Positions 1-11,300 of a DNA stretch of 64,000 nucleotides are shown piece by piece. A program made the translations under genes and the position numbers. The stretch comes from Saprospiraceae bacterium UBA6168 (GTDB lineage Bacteria; Bacteroidota; Bacteroidia; Chitinophagales; Saprospiraceae), in contig DIUC01000051.1 of the NCBI GenBank assembly GCA_002435785.1, forward strand, positions 38,797 through 102,796. Direction: 5' to 3'. The number at the start of each line of letters is the position of its first letter. Within the stretch, counting starts at the first letter, position 1. The notes beneath the pieces are model-generated. The model was not told where the DNA came from. It was given only the letters and a program-made list of their open reading frames with translations, and ran no database searches.

Positions 1-3000
1 ATCGCTGGCATTCCACAACTGCGCCTGCCCTGCTGCGGGGGAAATTGATTGCGGAACTTGAGGATATTCATCCGCTGCAGCTAAGGAGTAAACTACCTCT
101 CCAGTGGTCGAAGCATAATTCCCACTGATGAACGTCCCAGTAGCGGTGTAGGTCTGAGGAATGCCAAGTGGGCTGCTTTGGTTCACACCCGAAAATGTCG
201 TGGCGGATGCGGTCACACTTGAAGTTTTAGAACCAATCGTCACAACCACGTTGGCCGAAGGGCTTGCGGATGGATTTATCAATTGGTAAATATAGCACCT
301 TACGCCACCTGTGCTGACAACTGATGCCACTTGGGTCATAAGCACCCCACCAAACCTTACGCTGGTCACGGTACCAGGTGCAGCCTCGTCAGATGGGGAG
401 GTATTTCCAACGGCGACGGATACAAGCAAAATCCGGTTGGCGCTTGTACCTGGCGTGTGCGAAAAAGTCAAAGTCCCTCCACTTAAAACCGAAACCGAGG
501 AACCCGACGAGGTAGCAACAGCCGTCACAACAGGATTGGCAGTCACGCTGGCCAAAGTGGTGTTGGAAGTGGTTGCATCCCCAGTGGCGACCGGGTCAAT
601 GCGGTCAAGCACTTGTGAGGGGTCAGAAAGATAGAGTTGCTTGTAAACGAAATTGAGGGTGGCAATGACTTCTGCAGCAGTGGCAGTACAGCCTTTGCTG
701 TCAGTCACCGTCACGGTATAGGTTCCCGCTGTCAAGGCACTCCTGTCCTTGGGGTTGTTGGTGCCCGCCACATCTGCCCAGTCATAGGTAAAAGGTGCCG
801 TGCCACCAATCGCTGTGAGGCTGATGGTACCGTTCATTCCCCCTGCGGGAAACTCTTGGGTCGAGGTCACTGTGAGGCCGAGCAGATCCGGTTGGGTGAC
901 GGTGAAATTGGAGAATGCCTGGCAGCCCGTGTTGTCAGTCACCGTGACGTGATAGGTGCCCGCCACCAATCCGGTCAGGTCCTTGATGGTGGATTGCCCA
1001 ACTGGTATTGCACCACCACCACTTGCCGCCCAATTGTACGTAAACGGCGATGTGCCTCCATGCGACAGCACAATCGAACCAACGGAGGCACCAAAACAAG
1101 GGCCTGCAGGTGTCACGGCACCAGTTGCCACTAACACACAGCCTTTGGCAAAGGTGAAATACTGCCCGTCCGCCATGTCCATGTTTGCCCCCCAAAAATT
1201 GCCGTTGAGGGTCATCGGGATTTCAATGGCGCCAGTGGTGAAATTGCCATTGGCGTCCACCAATAAATAGACAGCGTTGCCACCTTCATCCGGCAGGCCA
1301 TCGGGGGTGGTGTACTGGACCCTGAACAGGTTGTCTTTGCTGCCATCTGGTGCGCCGGCAGTCGTCAAGGCAGCGCCGCCGGCATAATTTCCTGCGGAGG
1401 CTTGGTTCCACCAGATTTTGCCGGCTCCAGAATTGTCCGCACGTAGAAAGTAGGTAGCACCATCCGTTAATGTGATGGCGGATGGTAGGGCGAAGTTGTA
1501 CCAAGCGTAAGAAGTCGTCAAATCATTGGAGGACAGGGTTACCGTGGCAAGGTCGGCACCACCCCAAGTGGACCTAATCCTGAAGGTCACTAACTGTCCA
1601 GTGGCATCCGCATCCTTGCGGAGGTTTAGTTGAATTTGGTTCACTTGATAGGACCCACTGCCCGATGTATAGCTGAATGTTTGGCCTTGTGATAACCCAG
1701 TTTTGATTTCAAGGTTATTGGGGCCTGTGGTCATTTGGGATGCCAAGTTGGACAGGTTGCCGTCCCGCACCTGCACCTTTACGGAGCCGACCGACCCAGT
1801 TTCTTGCACTCTCCATTTGCGGGGCAGAATCTCTCTTCCTGCTGGCGCACCAAGTGCAGTCCAAGCCGTGTTTGACCCTGCGTTGTCCCCCCACATCAAG
1901 GCGGCTTTATCAACAGAAAAATTGTTGGCGTTGGCGGCATTGGTGGCGGCGATGGTGTTTCCATTGCCCATTGCCACTTGCAGGCCCGGATTGACTGACT
2001 TCGATTGTTTTTGGTTGAGGGAAGAGGCATCGTCCCGTGCGATACCAGCGATGTTGGCGTTGAAGCCTGTATTGGTGGTCGCATTCCAAAAAATTGACCC
2101 ATTGGATGCGATATAGTTCTGAGCCGTCGCTTGGGCCAGCGTGATTCCATATTTTATGGCAAGATAAGATTGAACCTTCAAACGGTCAGTAGCCGATAAA
2201 GGGGCCGAAAAAACGATTACCTCGGGTATCTGGCCATTAAAGAACTGGTCGTTAGCACCTGATATTCGTCTTGCACCAATATTCAAATGATTTATGGTGG
2301 TTGGGGCTTGAGTAATTGTACCAGTTGCAACCTGCGCTCCATTCATCCTGAGATAAGTCGTGCCAGAAAGCCTATTCAAATCGGCAATTTGCCAAGTTCC
2401 GCTTGTAGTGGATGAACTTATGATATTTTGCCAAGAACTTGCCAATGTCCCAAATTGTAATCTATTTCCACTGAATCGAAACTCTTTAACGTTATTAGAA
2501 TTTCCGGAAAATCCGAATCCAAGCATGTTGTGGTCACCTGCCAGGGCATTTGGTTTTACTACCGCATAGTAATCTTCTGAATTGGGTTGAAGCGGCAAAT
2601 TGGTATTGGAAAAAAAGTCGTTGACCCCATCAAAAGTAAAAGCGGGGTTGAAGTTGACAGCATTCGTTGTCAATACAGGCTGATTGGCAGAAGTTGGTTG
2701 AGTTTGATGTAAGGCACTTTTCTGGTCGTTCCATTGGGATGGTGTGGCATCTTTATCTGCCTTGAACCACATATCGAGGTTCGTGAAAACACCGCCCGGT
2801 GCAAATGGCAAATGAGTAGCAAAAGTAAAAAACTGTCCATTTGCGAAATCAAAATTGACTTCCCAGTTGGTGCCGTTGAGGGTCATCGCCGTTTCGGTGG
2901 CACCGGAGCTAAAGTCCCCATCCGCATCGGTCAGCAGGTAAACAATGGTTTCTTCTGCCGGAAGCCCATCCGTCCCACCATTGTCCGCCACTTGCACCTT

Positions 3001-4938
3001 CACCGAGCCAACAGTGCCTGTCTCCTGTACCTTCCATTTCCGGGCGAGTACTTGGCGATTTGCTGGCGCACCCGTGAAGGTCCAGGCCACGGCACCTGTG
3101 TTGTTGCCCCAGAGAAGGGCGGACCTATCGGCTGAAAACACCGTGGTATTGTCCGCATTGGTGGCCGCTATGGTGTTGGCATTGCCCATTGCCACTTGAA
3201 AACCTTCGTTGACGGACCGGGACTGCTTTTGCTCAAGCGCCGAGGCATCGTCCCGGGCAATGCCCGCAATATTGGCACCATAGCCACTGTTGGTAGCCCC
3301 ATTCCAATAGACGGTGGTTCCGTTGGAGGCGATGTAGTTTTGAGGGCTCGTCTGGTCAAGCGTAATGCCGTATTTTATGGCAAGGTAAGAGTTTACTTGG
3401 CTGGTTTGGGTGGCCGTGAGGTTGGTAGGGAATAGAATAATTTCAGGAATACGGCCATTCCAGTAGGTGGCAGTCGCCAAAACCGGGTCAACCCCAACGT
3501 ACCCAGCGGCAATGGTCTTGTTGGCAGTAGCGGTTATAGTTGCACGCTGTACGCCGAAGGATGAAATGACGGCTTGGGTGCCGGTGTACTTCCCATCCAT
3601 CAGGACCGGCCTGCCGCCCTGAAACTCCGAGGTGGAACTGATGGCGTCATTCGTATAAAGCATCAAAGTGGTGTTCGCCGTACCGGTATGTTTGCCCAAT
3701 CCAAACATTTGATTGGTATTTCCTGAGCCATAGGACATGATGTGCGACCAGTTGCCGGGGGTGTTCAAATGGTTGGCTACCGCAAACTGCTGTACCTGTG
3801 CCGCCCCCGTGGGCAATCCGGCCAAGTTCTGTATCGCCAAATAGTCGTTGGAGCCGTCAAATGAGATGGTTGGATTGTAATTGAATCCACTGTTTGCTAA
3901 GGTTGGTTGGTTGCCAGCCGTGGATTGGACGGCGTTCCGGCTGTTGCCCGACCTATCAGTCCAAGTAAAAGTGGTGCCGGTTGTTGCGCCATCGTTGGCC
4001 TTTAGCCACAATGCCGCCCCCCCAACGCCACCGGGAGCGGTGGTGGGGGACGTGTTTGCCTTTATGGATACGGCACCAATTGTCCAACTGGCCGAGGTGG
4101 AAGTCCAAGACATCGTGACGGACGCAGCACCAGGTTTCATGCTGCCCGCCCCTGCTATGGAGCTGTTCACGGTCTTGTCCCAATACTCCGTTTGCCCACT
4201 GCCGGGTGTTAGGTTCGTGCTGCCGTTGTTGAATGCCACGACGCCGAACACCAAATCATTGATAGCTGAGTTGGCAATTACCGTAGCAGTAGTTCCACTT
4301 CCCTGTGCAGACACTACTGTTCCAAATGGCGTTGTTTGGTTAACATTGGAAAACGACATCACCCCGATCACGGCATTGTCGCCTTGGCTGTTGTTGACCA
4401 CCACGTTAAAAGTCCCAACAGGCGGGTTTACCAAGTACCAACCCTCTATCCGGCCTTGGTTTGAGTTGGAGAGGTTGCCCAACTTGGTCAATTGTGTACC
4501 GTTGTAGGTGATGGAAGTGACATACCCATACGGCTGCTGCGCCGATACCCCAACCACCAATAGCTTGTTGGAGCCACTGGTATTGGTGTACGAAATGGTG
4601 GTGCTACTTGCATTGTTCAAGGTGCCGGACACGGCAGTGCCAGCCACCACCTGCGCCGAGACTATCTCTACATTTACCAAAATGGCCATCAGCACGAGGA
4701 GAGCGGGCAGCCGTAGCAGTTTTTGAAGACCAATATTTTGATGGGGAAAATGTTCGTTTGAATGGAATACTCGGTGGCAAAAATCCGCTGAAACTATTAC
4801 GGCGTACCCAACTTGGGCGAAACCAAGACAAGCAATCTTTGAAAAAGACAATAGTCGGCATGCCACCATTGGAATTGATAAGCCAGATTTGTAAATGGCA
4901 GCACCGAGGCGTTCGTGTTTTCTCTTAATGTTACTCAT
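1..4938 (-). CDS. Giant secreted adhesin-like protein, 3' end beyond the window
   Basis: An uninterrupted minus-strand frame of 1646 codons runs from the ATG at 4938 to base 1 with no stop, so the C-terminus lies outside. Residues 1-72 form an unusual leader before a hydrophobic signal core (about 73-93) ending in VSAQ. After it come an adhesin-like beta module (about 96-290), two copies of a LamG-like/DUF8202-like module (about 303-708 and 719-1265; each has LAIKYGITL, then NYIASNG, then AGIARDDAS), one or two SprB-type repeats (about 1270-1420; GTYHVTVTD and GTYTVTVTD), and from about 1467 a second copy of the first beta module. Such proteins are exported and attached to or released from the surface by T9SS; the sorting domain would be in the missing part. 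A start nearer the signal core is possible (ATG in VLMAILV). The binding target is unknown. Confidence 0.85.
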   Translation of the reverse strand, partial: MSNIKRKHERLGAAIYKSGLSIPMVACRLLSFSKIACLGFAQVGYAVIVSADFCHRVFHSNEHFPHQNIGLQKLLRLPALLVLMAILVNVEIVSAQVVAGTAVSGTLNNASSTTISYTNTSGSNKLLVVGVSAQQPYGYVTSITYNGTQLTKLGNLSNSNQGRIEGWYLVNPPVGTFNVVVNNSQGDNAVIGVMSFSNVNQTTPFGTVVSAQGSGTTATVIANSAINDLVFGVVAFNNGSTNLTPGSGQTEYWDKTVNSSIAGAGSMKPGAASVTMSWTSTSASWTIGAVSIKANTSPTTAPGGVGGAALWLKANDGATTGTTFTWTDRSGNSRNAVQSTAGNQPTLANSGFNYNPTISFDGSNDYLAIQNLAGLPTGAAQVQQFAVANHLNTPGNWSHIMSYGSGNTNQMFGLGKHTGTANTTLMLYTNDAISSTSEFQGGRPVLMDGKYTGTQAVISSFGVQRATITATANKTIAAGYVGVDPVLATATYWNGRIPEIILFPTNLTATQTSQVNSYLAIKYGITLDQTSPQNYIASNGTTVYWNGATNSGYGANIAGIARDDASALEQKQSRSVNEGFQVAMGNANTIAATNADNTTVFSADRSALLWGNNTGAVAWTFTGAPANRQVLARKWKVQETGTVGSVKVQVADNGGTDGLPAEETIVYLLTDADGDFSSGATETAMTLNGTNWEVNFDFANGQFFTFATHLPFAPGGVFTNLDMWFKADKDATPSQWNDQKSALHQTQPTSANQPVLTTNAVNFNPAFTFDGVNDFFSNTNLPLQPNSEDYYAVVKPNALAGDHNMLGFGFSGNSNNVKEFRFSGNRLQFGTLASSWQNIISSSTTSGTWQIADLNRLSGTTYLRMNGAQVATGTITQAPTTINHLNIGARRISGANDQFFNGQIPEVIVFSAPLSATDRLKVQSYLAIKYGITLAQATAQNYIASNGSIFWNATTNTGFNANIAGIARDDASSLNQKQSKSVNPGLQVAMGNGNTIAATNAANANNFSVDKAALMWGDNAGSNTAWTALGAPAGREILPRKWRVQETGSVGSVKVQVRDGNLSNLASQMTTGPNNLEIKTGLSQGQTFSYTSGSGSYQVNQIQLNLRKDADATGQLVTFRIRSTWGGADLATVTLSSNDLTTSYAWYNFALPSAITLTDGATYFLRADNSGAGKIWWNQASAGNYAGGAALTTAGAPDGSKDNLFRVQYTTPDGLPDEGGNAVYLLVDANGNFTTGAIEIPMTLNGNFWGANMDMADGQYFTFAKGCVLVATGAVTPAGPCFGASVGSIVLSHGGTSPFTYNWAASGGGAIPVGQSTIKDLTGLVAGTYHVTVTDNTGCQAFSNFTVTQPDLLGLTVTSTQEFPAGGMNGTISLTAIGGTAPFTYDWADVAGTNNPKDRSALTAGTYTVTVTDSKGCTATAAEVIATLNFVYKQLYLSDPSQVLDRIDPVATGDATTSNTTLASVTANPVVTAVATSSGSSVSVLSGGTLTFSHTPGTSANRILLVSVAVGNTSPSDEAAPGTVTSVRFGGVLMTQVASVVSTGGVRCYIYQLINPSASPSANVVVTIGSKTSSVTASATTFSGVNQSSPLGIPQTYTATGTFISGNYASTTGEVVYSLAAADEYPQVPQSISPAAGQAQLWNASD

Positions 4939-5358
4939 CTTTTTCGTGTTTGTTCACTTTTGGGCAGCAATTGAGGTTGGCATCAATTTGTTTGGAAACC
5001 AAAGCCAAACCCAAGAAAATGTTAGCTGTTTTGTCAAGAATCAGGGGGAAATAAGGAGGTAATTGGCACAAATAGGGGGCTTGCACCGACCAAATAGAAA
5101 TAGGGTTCAACATGGTTGTCTTATCGGAAAACAGCCTTGAACCAAACTGTGAGGGGAAGGGGAAACAATATGAGGGGATTAAATTTCAGGCCAAAATCAT
5201 TCCAAATCAGGAGAGTGCATGGAGTCTGGAACGGAATACATCAGGAATGGCCCCAAAAAGCGTCAACCCAACTGGCTGACGGGATACAAAATCAAAAAAG
5301 CCAGACTTGCTGCTACCGCAAATCTGGCTTTTCTGCTTTTGGAACAAGCACCGAAAAC
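4939..5358. other. Intergenic region between two giant surface-protein genes
   Basis: This 420-bp spacer separates two minus-strand genes. It must contain the promoter of the left gene or be read through from the gene on its right. Apart from the hairpin at 5296-5332 I see no coding sequence, RNA gene or clear TAnnTTTG promoter element. Confidence 0.6.
5296..5332 (-). terminator. Rho-independent terminator of the 7-kb surface-protein gene
   Basis: A ten-base stem (AAAAGCCAGA paired with TCTGGCTTTT) is extended by an inner TTGC/GCAA helix around a seven-base loop. Read on the minus strand it lies 27 bases after the stop at 5359 and is followed by a T-run. Confidence 0.8.
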
Positions 5359-8300
5359 CTACCTCAAAATCACGACATACCCCTTCTTCATCTGCCCATC
5401 ACCAAGGTCGAGCAAGTAGAAATAGGTGCCGTCCGGCAGTTTTTTGTCCTTGTAGGTACCCTCCCAATTGCTGAGGTAGTTCGTCGTTTCATAAACCAGT
5501 TCGCCCCACCTATTGTAAATGGTAAGGTGGTGGTTCGGGTAATTCTGCAGGCCGTTTATTTTGAACGCCTCGTTCTTCCCGTCGCCGTTCGGAGAGAAGG
5601 CTTGGAAAATTTGCAAATTGGAACAAAGCACCGTGACGAAAACGGTGGCCGTATCGCAGCCAAAAAGGTTGCAAATGGAATAGGTAAAGCTGTCTGGTGT
5701 ATCCTCGTCGCAATAGTTGGGGTCGGGCACATAGTTGATGGTCCCGTTGGTATTGGTTTGCGCAGCACCATGCAGTGGTTGCGTGATAATGTTCACGGTC
5801 TGTAAAAACGAAACCGTGTCGTTGTTCAAGACTGGAATATTGAGCACATCGCCCTGTTGTGTCGTCACCACATCGTCCACGGCTATGGGCAGCGAGTCGC
5901 CAAAAAACTGAACAGTAATGTAAAAATAAGTGGTATCGCAAAGCCCTTCATCATCGCAGACGACCACACAGGCCGAATCAAGGCCGGGTTCGTTTCCTTC
6001 GTAAATGACGCAGTTGCCCTCAATCGCAAAGTTGACGGTCTCCCCATTTGAGCCGGGGCAGATGTTCGTAACGCTCACCACATCGCCCACCAACTCCGTC
6101 AAATCGAGGCAAAACGTGTCCTGTGCGCCAAGCAAAATCGTATCTGTCACCACATCGGAGGTCACGCACACCAGCTCCACGATGGCCGTTTCGCTGCACA
6201 GGGTCACCGTGTCCGTGATGGTGAGGGTGTAGCCGCCAATGGGCACTTGAATGGCCACGCCAGTAGGCACCGTTATGGTGTTGATGCCGAGCACCACCTG
6301 CACCCCAGTCAACTGCTGCTCCACGGACATGACACTGTAAACGTTCGACGGGTCGCCTCCTTGCACCAGAACCAAGTTGTTCGGGATGTCGAAAACGACG
6401 ACCCAGTTGCCATTGGGGTCCCAACCGTTCATCAAGGCGGCCAATTCCTGCACCGTATTGAATACGCCTGTGAATGGCGTGCCGTTTATGGCCCAAGATT
6501 GGACGATGTACGGCCCCGTCTGGCCCATGCTCGGCAGGGCATTGTAATTCAGGATAAAACGGCTTTCGATTCCGCAAGGCAATAAAGGTCCCGTGTAGGG
6601 CTGCCCATCCAATTGGAGGGTTTTGTTGGCCAATTCGAGGAAGGTTATCGGCAGGCAAATCAGGCCAGTATCCACTGAGCAGGGAACGCCCGTAGCCAGC
6701 AGTCCGCCAGGAATGAAGGTCGGGCATGGCGTTGTCACGGAAATATTTGCCGTGAAAACAGCGGAGGTGTCACCAATGAACACCTCAAAGCACAGGGTAT
6801 CAAGCCCTACCACTTCGCCCACCACCGTGATGCACCAAGTGGCGGTGTCAACTGTGAAACTGGCGTTGCCGTTGCTCACGCAAACGTTGGAGACGCTGTC
6901 AATGGTAGCGGCAATGTACCCGAAATCTTCGAGGCAAAGCACGAGCAAGGCACCCTGTTCCACGGTGGTATCCATCGTCACGTCGTCAATGATGCTGCAC
7001 TGTACGTTCACCGCAAAGGTGTCCGCACAGCCTTTGACTGTATCGGTGAGTATGAGCAAGTGCAGCCCCGTGTCAACCGTCATTCCGACGGTGGTGCCAT
7101 TGAGGTCGCAGATGCCGATTGTCCCGCCAAAGGCAGCCCCATTGTCGGTGATGAGGTAATTCGGCAAGTCAAGCACGGACACCGATACGCAGAACTGGGC
7201 AGTGGCAGCACAATCGTCCATAGCGATGGTCAGCGGCGAGAACGCCGTCATGCCACAGCCATTGTTGGTGGTGCAGGTCACATTGGCCAGCAGCGTATCT
7301 TGGCAGCCGGTGGCCATTTGCACAAAAATGATTTCGTGGAACCCCGTGTCTAATGCTATTTGGGCAAACTGTCCGTTGCACACCACAAAACCACCCGTGT
7401 AAGGGAAGCCGTTGTCCAGCACCCCATAGTTGCCGATGGAATCGAGCAAAATCGGGGTGCAGTACGCCGCTATGTCCGCACAGCTCGCCACCTGTATCTG
7501 TTGTGTCGCACTTGGAAAAATGTCGAACAGGCTGCACAAGGCACCAACCGTGATGTTGAGCAAGGTGGTATCGCAGTTGCCAAGGTTATCACAGGCGACG
7601 ACGCAGGCAGTATTTGTCCCTACAAATCCGGGTGCTGGTGTGAACGTGAAACAATTGCCGACGATGTTCAATGTCCCATTTTGGGGCTGCCCACAAACGG
7701 TCAGCGTTTGGAAAGTGCCCGGCAAGCCCGTGATGTCAATGCACTCCACATTGCTTGGGAGTTCCTCGAAAGTAAAAATATTGAGCTGGCTCACCCCATT
7801 CACGGCATTGATGGTCAGCGTGTCGGCACAGCCGTCCACTTGGTTTTGCACCACTACTTGGTGCTGACCAGCACCATTAATTGGTACCGCCATGCCCAAT
7901 GGGATGTCATTGAAGTTGGGGGAAAGGGTACTTAATAGGCCCGTTGCGATGTGCGTGATGATGAGGTTTCCGTACACTCCGTTGTCGTTGGTGCTGATGA
8001 TTGAAAAGGTAGGTTGTTCAATGTTCCAGTTTCCGGCGAAGTCCCAGCCATTCATCTGGGCAACCAACTCCTGCATATTTTGTACCACACTTGCAAAGTT
8101 TTGACCATTTGCTTGCCAGCTTACCGAATATGGCCCGCTAACACCCTGACCAAAAACCTGCCCGAAGTTGTAGATATAAATCATATCCATGTTGCAGGGC
8201 GTAAGCGTACCCGTGTAGGGCTGCCCATCCAGCGTTATTTGGTAGCTATTTATTTGTGCTGGCGCAATGGGCAAGCAGGCCTCCCCTGCCCCATTTTGCA

Positions 8301-11300
8301 GCGTGACAATAATATCGTTTTGGGCAAATATTTCGGGACATGGGTCGCCTACATTTATTAAGAAGACAAAAGTGTCGCAAACGGGCACGAGGTTGTCGTC
8401 GCAAAAAACGACGCAGAACGTGTCCGAGCCAGTGAAGTCGAGGTTCGGGGTATAGGAGTAGCAGGTGGCACCAACGGGAACGAAGCCGCCATTGGCGGGA
8501 AGTCCACAAAAGCTCACGCTGAACAGGTTGCCCAACAGTTCGTCGGTATTGCCGCAAATCTGGCTGACGGAGGTGTTCGGGGTGGTGTTGAACACCAGCG
8601 TGTCAGTGGAAAACAGGTGTTGCACAAAAGTCACCAGCACGGTATCGGCGCAACCGTTGGCTGCCGTCACAATGACTTCGTGGGTCCCGTAGCCTGCTAT
8701 GCCTAACGCAGCGCCGAGCGTAACCTGCACAATGTTCACGGTCAATGTTTGCGGAGCGCCACCCGCTGGGGTAATGACGAGGTTGCTGTAAATGCCGCCC
8801 TCCCCACCTTGAATTGTTTGCGTTGCTTGGTTTAGTACCCAGTTGCCGGCGGGGTCCCAAGCGTTCATCTGTGCCACCAAGTCGGCGATGTTGGCGACAA
8901 TGCCGCTATGGAGCGTGCCATTTGCCGTCCAGGCATTGATGGTGTAAGGCCCTGCGGGCAAATTTGCGAAGCTGTAAACCGCCAAGTTGGCGAAGCCGCA
9001 TGGGATGAATGACTGCGTGTAGGCCACGCCATCCAGCGTCACCGAATAGTTGAAGATTTCGGCAGGTGGGATGGGGATGCAAAGCGAATTGTTTGCCGAA
9101 GGCGTGATGAAGCTCAAGGCGTTTTGGTCAAAAATTTCTTCACAAACCACTGGCGGCACGATGTTCAAGACGATGGTGTTTTCGTCACAGACCCCCCCGC
9201 TGCAAAAGCTGACGCAGACCGTCGTCGTGCCATAGAAGCTGCCGTTGGCATTGAACTCCAAGCAGTTGCCATTGATGGTACCGCTGATTTCCGCCAAGTT
9301 TATCCCACAAAAATCAGCGGAGGTAATGCCACCGGGCAACTCGATGACGAAGTTATCGAGGCAGGTGTCCACAGAGGTTTCGCCCACTGGGATGGTGAGG
9401 TAAACGGTATCGTTTTCAGGGAGGACGTTTACGATGAAATAAGTCGTGTCGCAAACCTGCGGGAAGCCGCCATCGCAAAACACCATGCAAAACTGGTCTT
9501 GTCCAGCGAAATTGAGGTTTGGAATGTAGAAAACGCAGGATGGCGAGGTGAGCGGGGCAGCCCCATTGGCCGGGCCGGCGCAGTAGCCCACATTGACGAT
9601 GACGCCGCCGGGCAGTTCGCTGCCATCGAGGCAAGTGGATATGGTCGGTGTATTCACCGTGGTCGTCAGGTAGATAGTGTCTGTGAATATAGGGTTCAGC
9701 ACAGCATTGATGTAGAGGGTGTCGGCGCACCCGTTCGCTGGGTTTTGGACAATCAGTACAGAGATGCCGGGGTCGCTCAAGCCCACCGTGAAGCCGGTCG
9801 GCAGGAAAGTAGTGTTGGTGTTGAGGATGGATTGGGTGCCGCTTGGTAGGTGCGTCACCTGCATGTCGTCATAGGAGGTGTTCACATCGCCACCAAAAAT
9901 AAGGCCGGTGCCGGTATTTATTTGCCAATTTCCCGAAGGGTCAAAAGCTTGCATCAGCAAGAGCAAGCCATTGGCGTCGTTGAAAAAACCGGAATAAGTA
10001 AAGCCGTTCACGGCCCAAGCATCCAAAGAATAAGGCCCGCTGAACCCGGCCCCTGGCAGGAAGGTGTAGGAATAGGCAGTGGTCGCCTCGAAGTCGCAAG
10101 CAAAAGGACTTATCAGGGCATTGCCGTTCAGGTACAGGTCGAATCCCAGCAGGTCGGTCAGCGGAACGGGCACACAGTAGTTGGTGGGGTTGCCCAGAAA
10201 ATTAACGGTCACGGTGTCATGTTGAAAAACATCGTCGCATTGCACGGCTGTCACCGTCACTTGCAGGTAGGTGGTGTCGCAGGTGCTGCTGTTGTTGAAG
10301 CAATGAATCGTGCAAATCAAATCTGGGGAAATGCCAGTGAAACCGAATGCTGGCGAAAGAGTCAAACAGTTCTGGTTCATGGAAAGTGCGTTCACGGTGA
10401 GCGGGCTTCCCGGGTTACAGAACAGGGAACTGGTGATTGTTCCAAGGTTGTTGAAAACCGCTGGGTCCATGCAATAAACGGTGTTGGTATTGCCAGTGAT
10501 GGTCACTTGGACGGTGTCGGTGCAGCCACTGTAAACAAGGTTTGCTGCAGCCGTCGTGGAGCAGTTGGTGCCAGTGAGCACCACCATGATTGGGTAGTCG
10601 CCAGCGGGCAAGTTGTTGAAAACATTGAAGGGCTGAAAACTCGTGCCCCCATTTATGCTGTAAGAAAGCGGGCCAGTGCCGCTGGCAAGTACGGCAATGG
10701 AGCCATCCGCCACCCCGCAAGCGGAGGGTTGCGTCCGGTTGATGCCGCCGATGCTGGGCACTGCCCCTGGCATTACCAGCATGACTGGGTTGCCAATGTA
10801 GTCCACAGGGCAGTTTCCGCCTACAAAGCGGACTCGCACGGTGTAGCTGCCCTGAGCAATATTGCTGAACGTCGGGGACAATTGCCAGGCCCCCCCATTG
10901 TTGATGCTGTATTCAAGTTGCCCAAATCCAGCGGCGCTGATGATGATGGAACCGTCCGTAAAACCGCAGGCAGTCGGGTTGTTTACTGCCACGGCGCCGA
11001 TGACCGGGGGAGCAGGTTGGGTCAAAATGACCGTGCTGCCAGTGACAAGGCAAGTCCCATCGCTGTTTTGCACCGCCGTTGTATAGGTTCCGGCAGGTAG
11101 GTTTGAAAAGATGTTGGATGGGTGCCACGTCGTGCCGCCGTCTATGCTGAAATTAAGGGTGCTTGGACCATAGGCAAGGATGGTGATGTTGCCCGTGAAA
11201 CTGCCGCAGCCCTGCGGGTTCACCGCCGAGACCCCATAAAAGGTTGGATGGTTGTTGCTGGTTAGTGTGACATAGCCCCCATTTTTTACGCAGGTAGAAT

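Noticed and set aside
9850..11100. 416-codon plus-strand frame inside the 7-kb surface-protein gene
   Set aside because: Antisense of a long, clearly coding repeat gene; the translation has no domain and lies wholly within the opposing gene.
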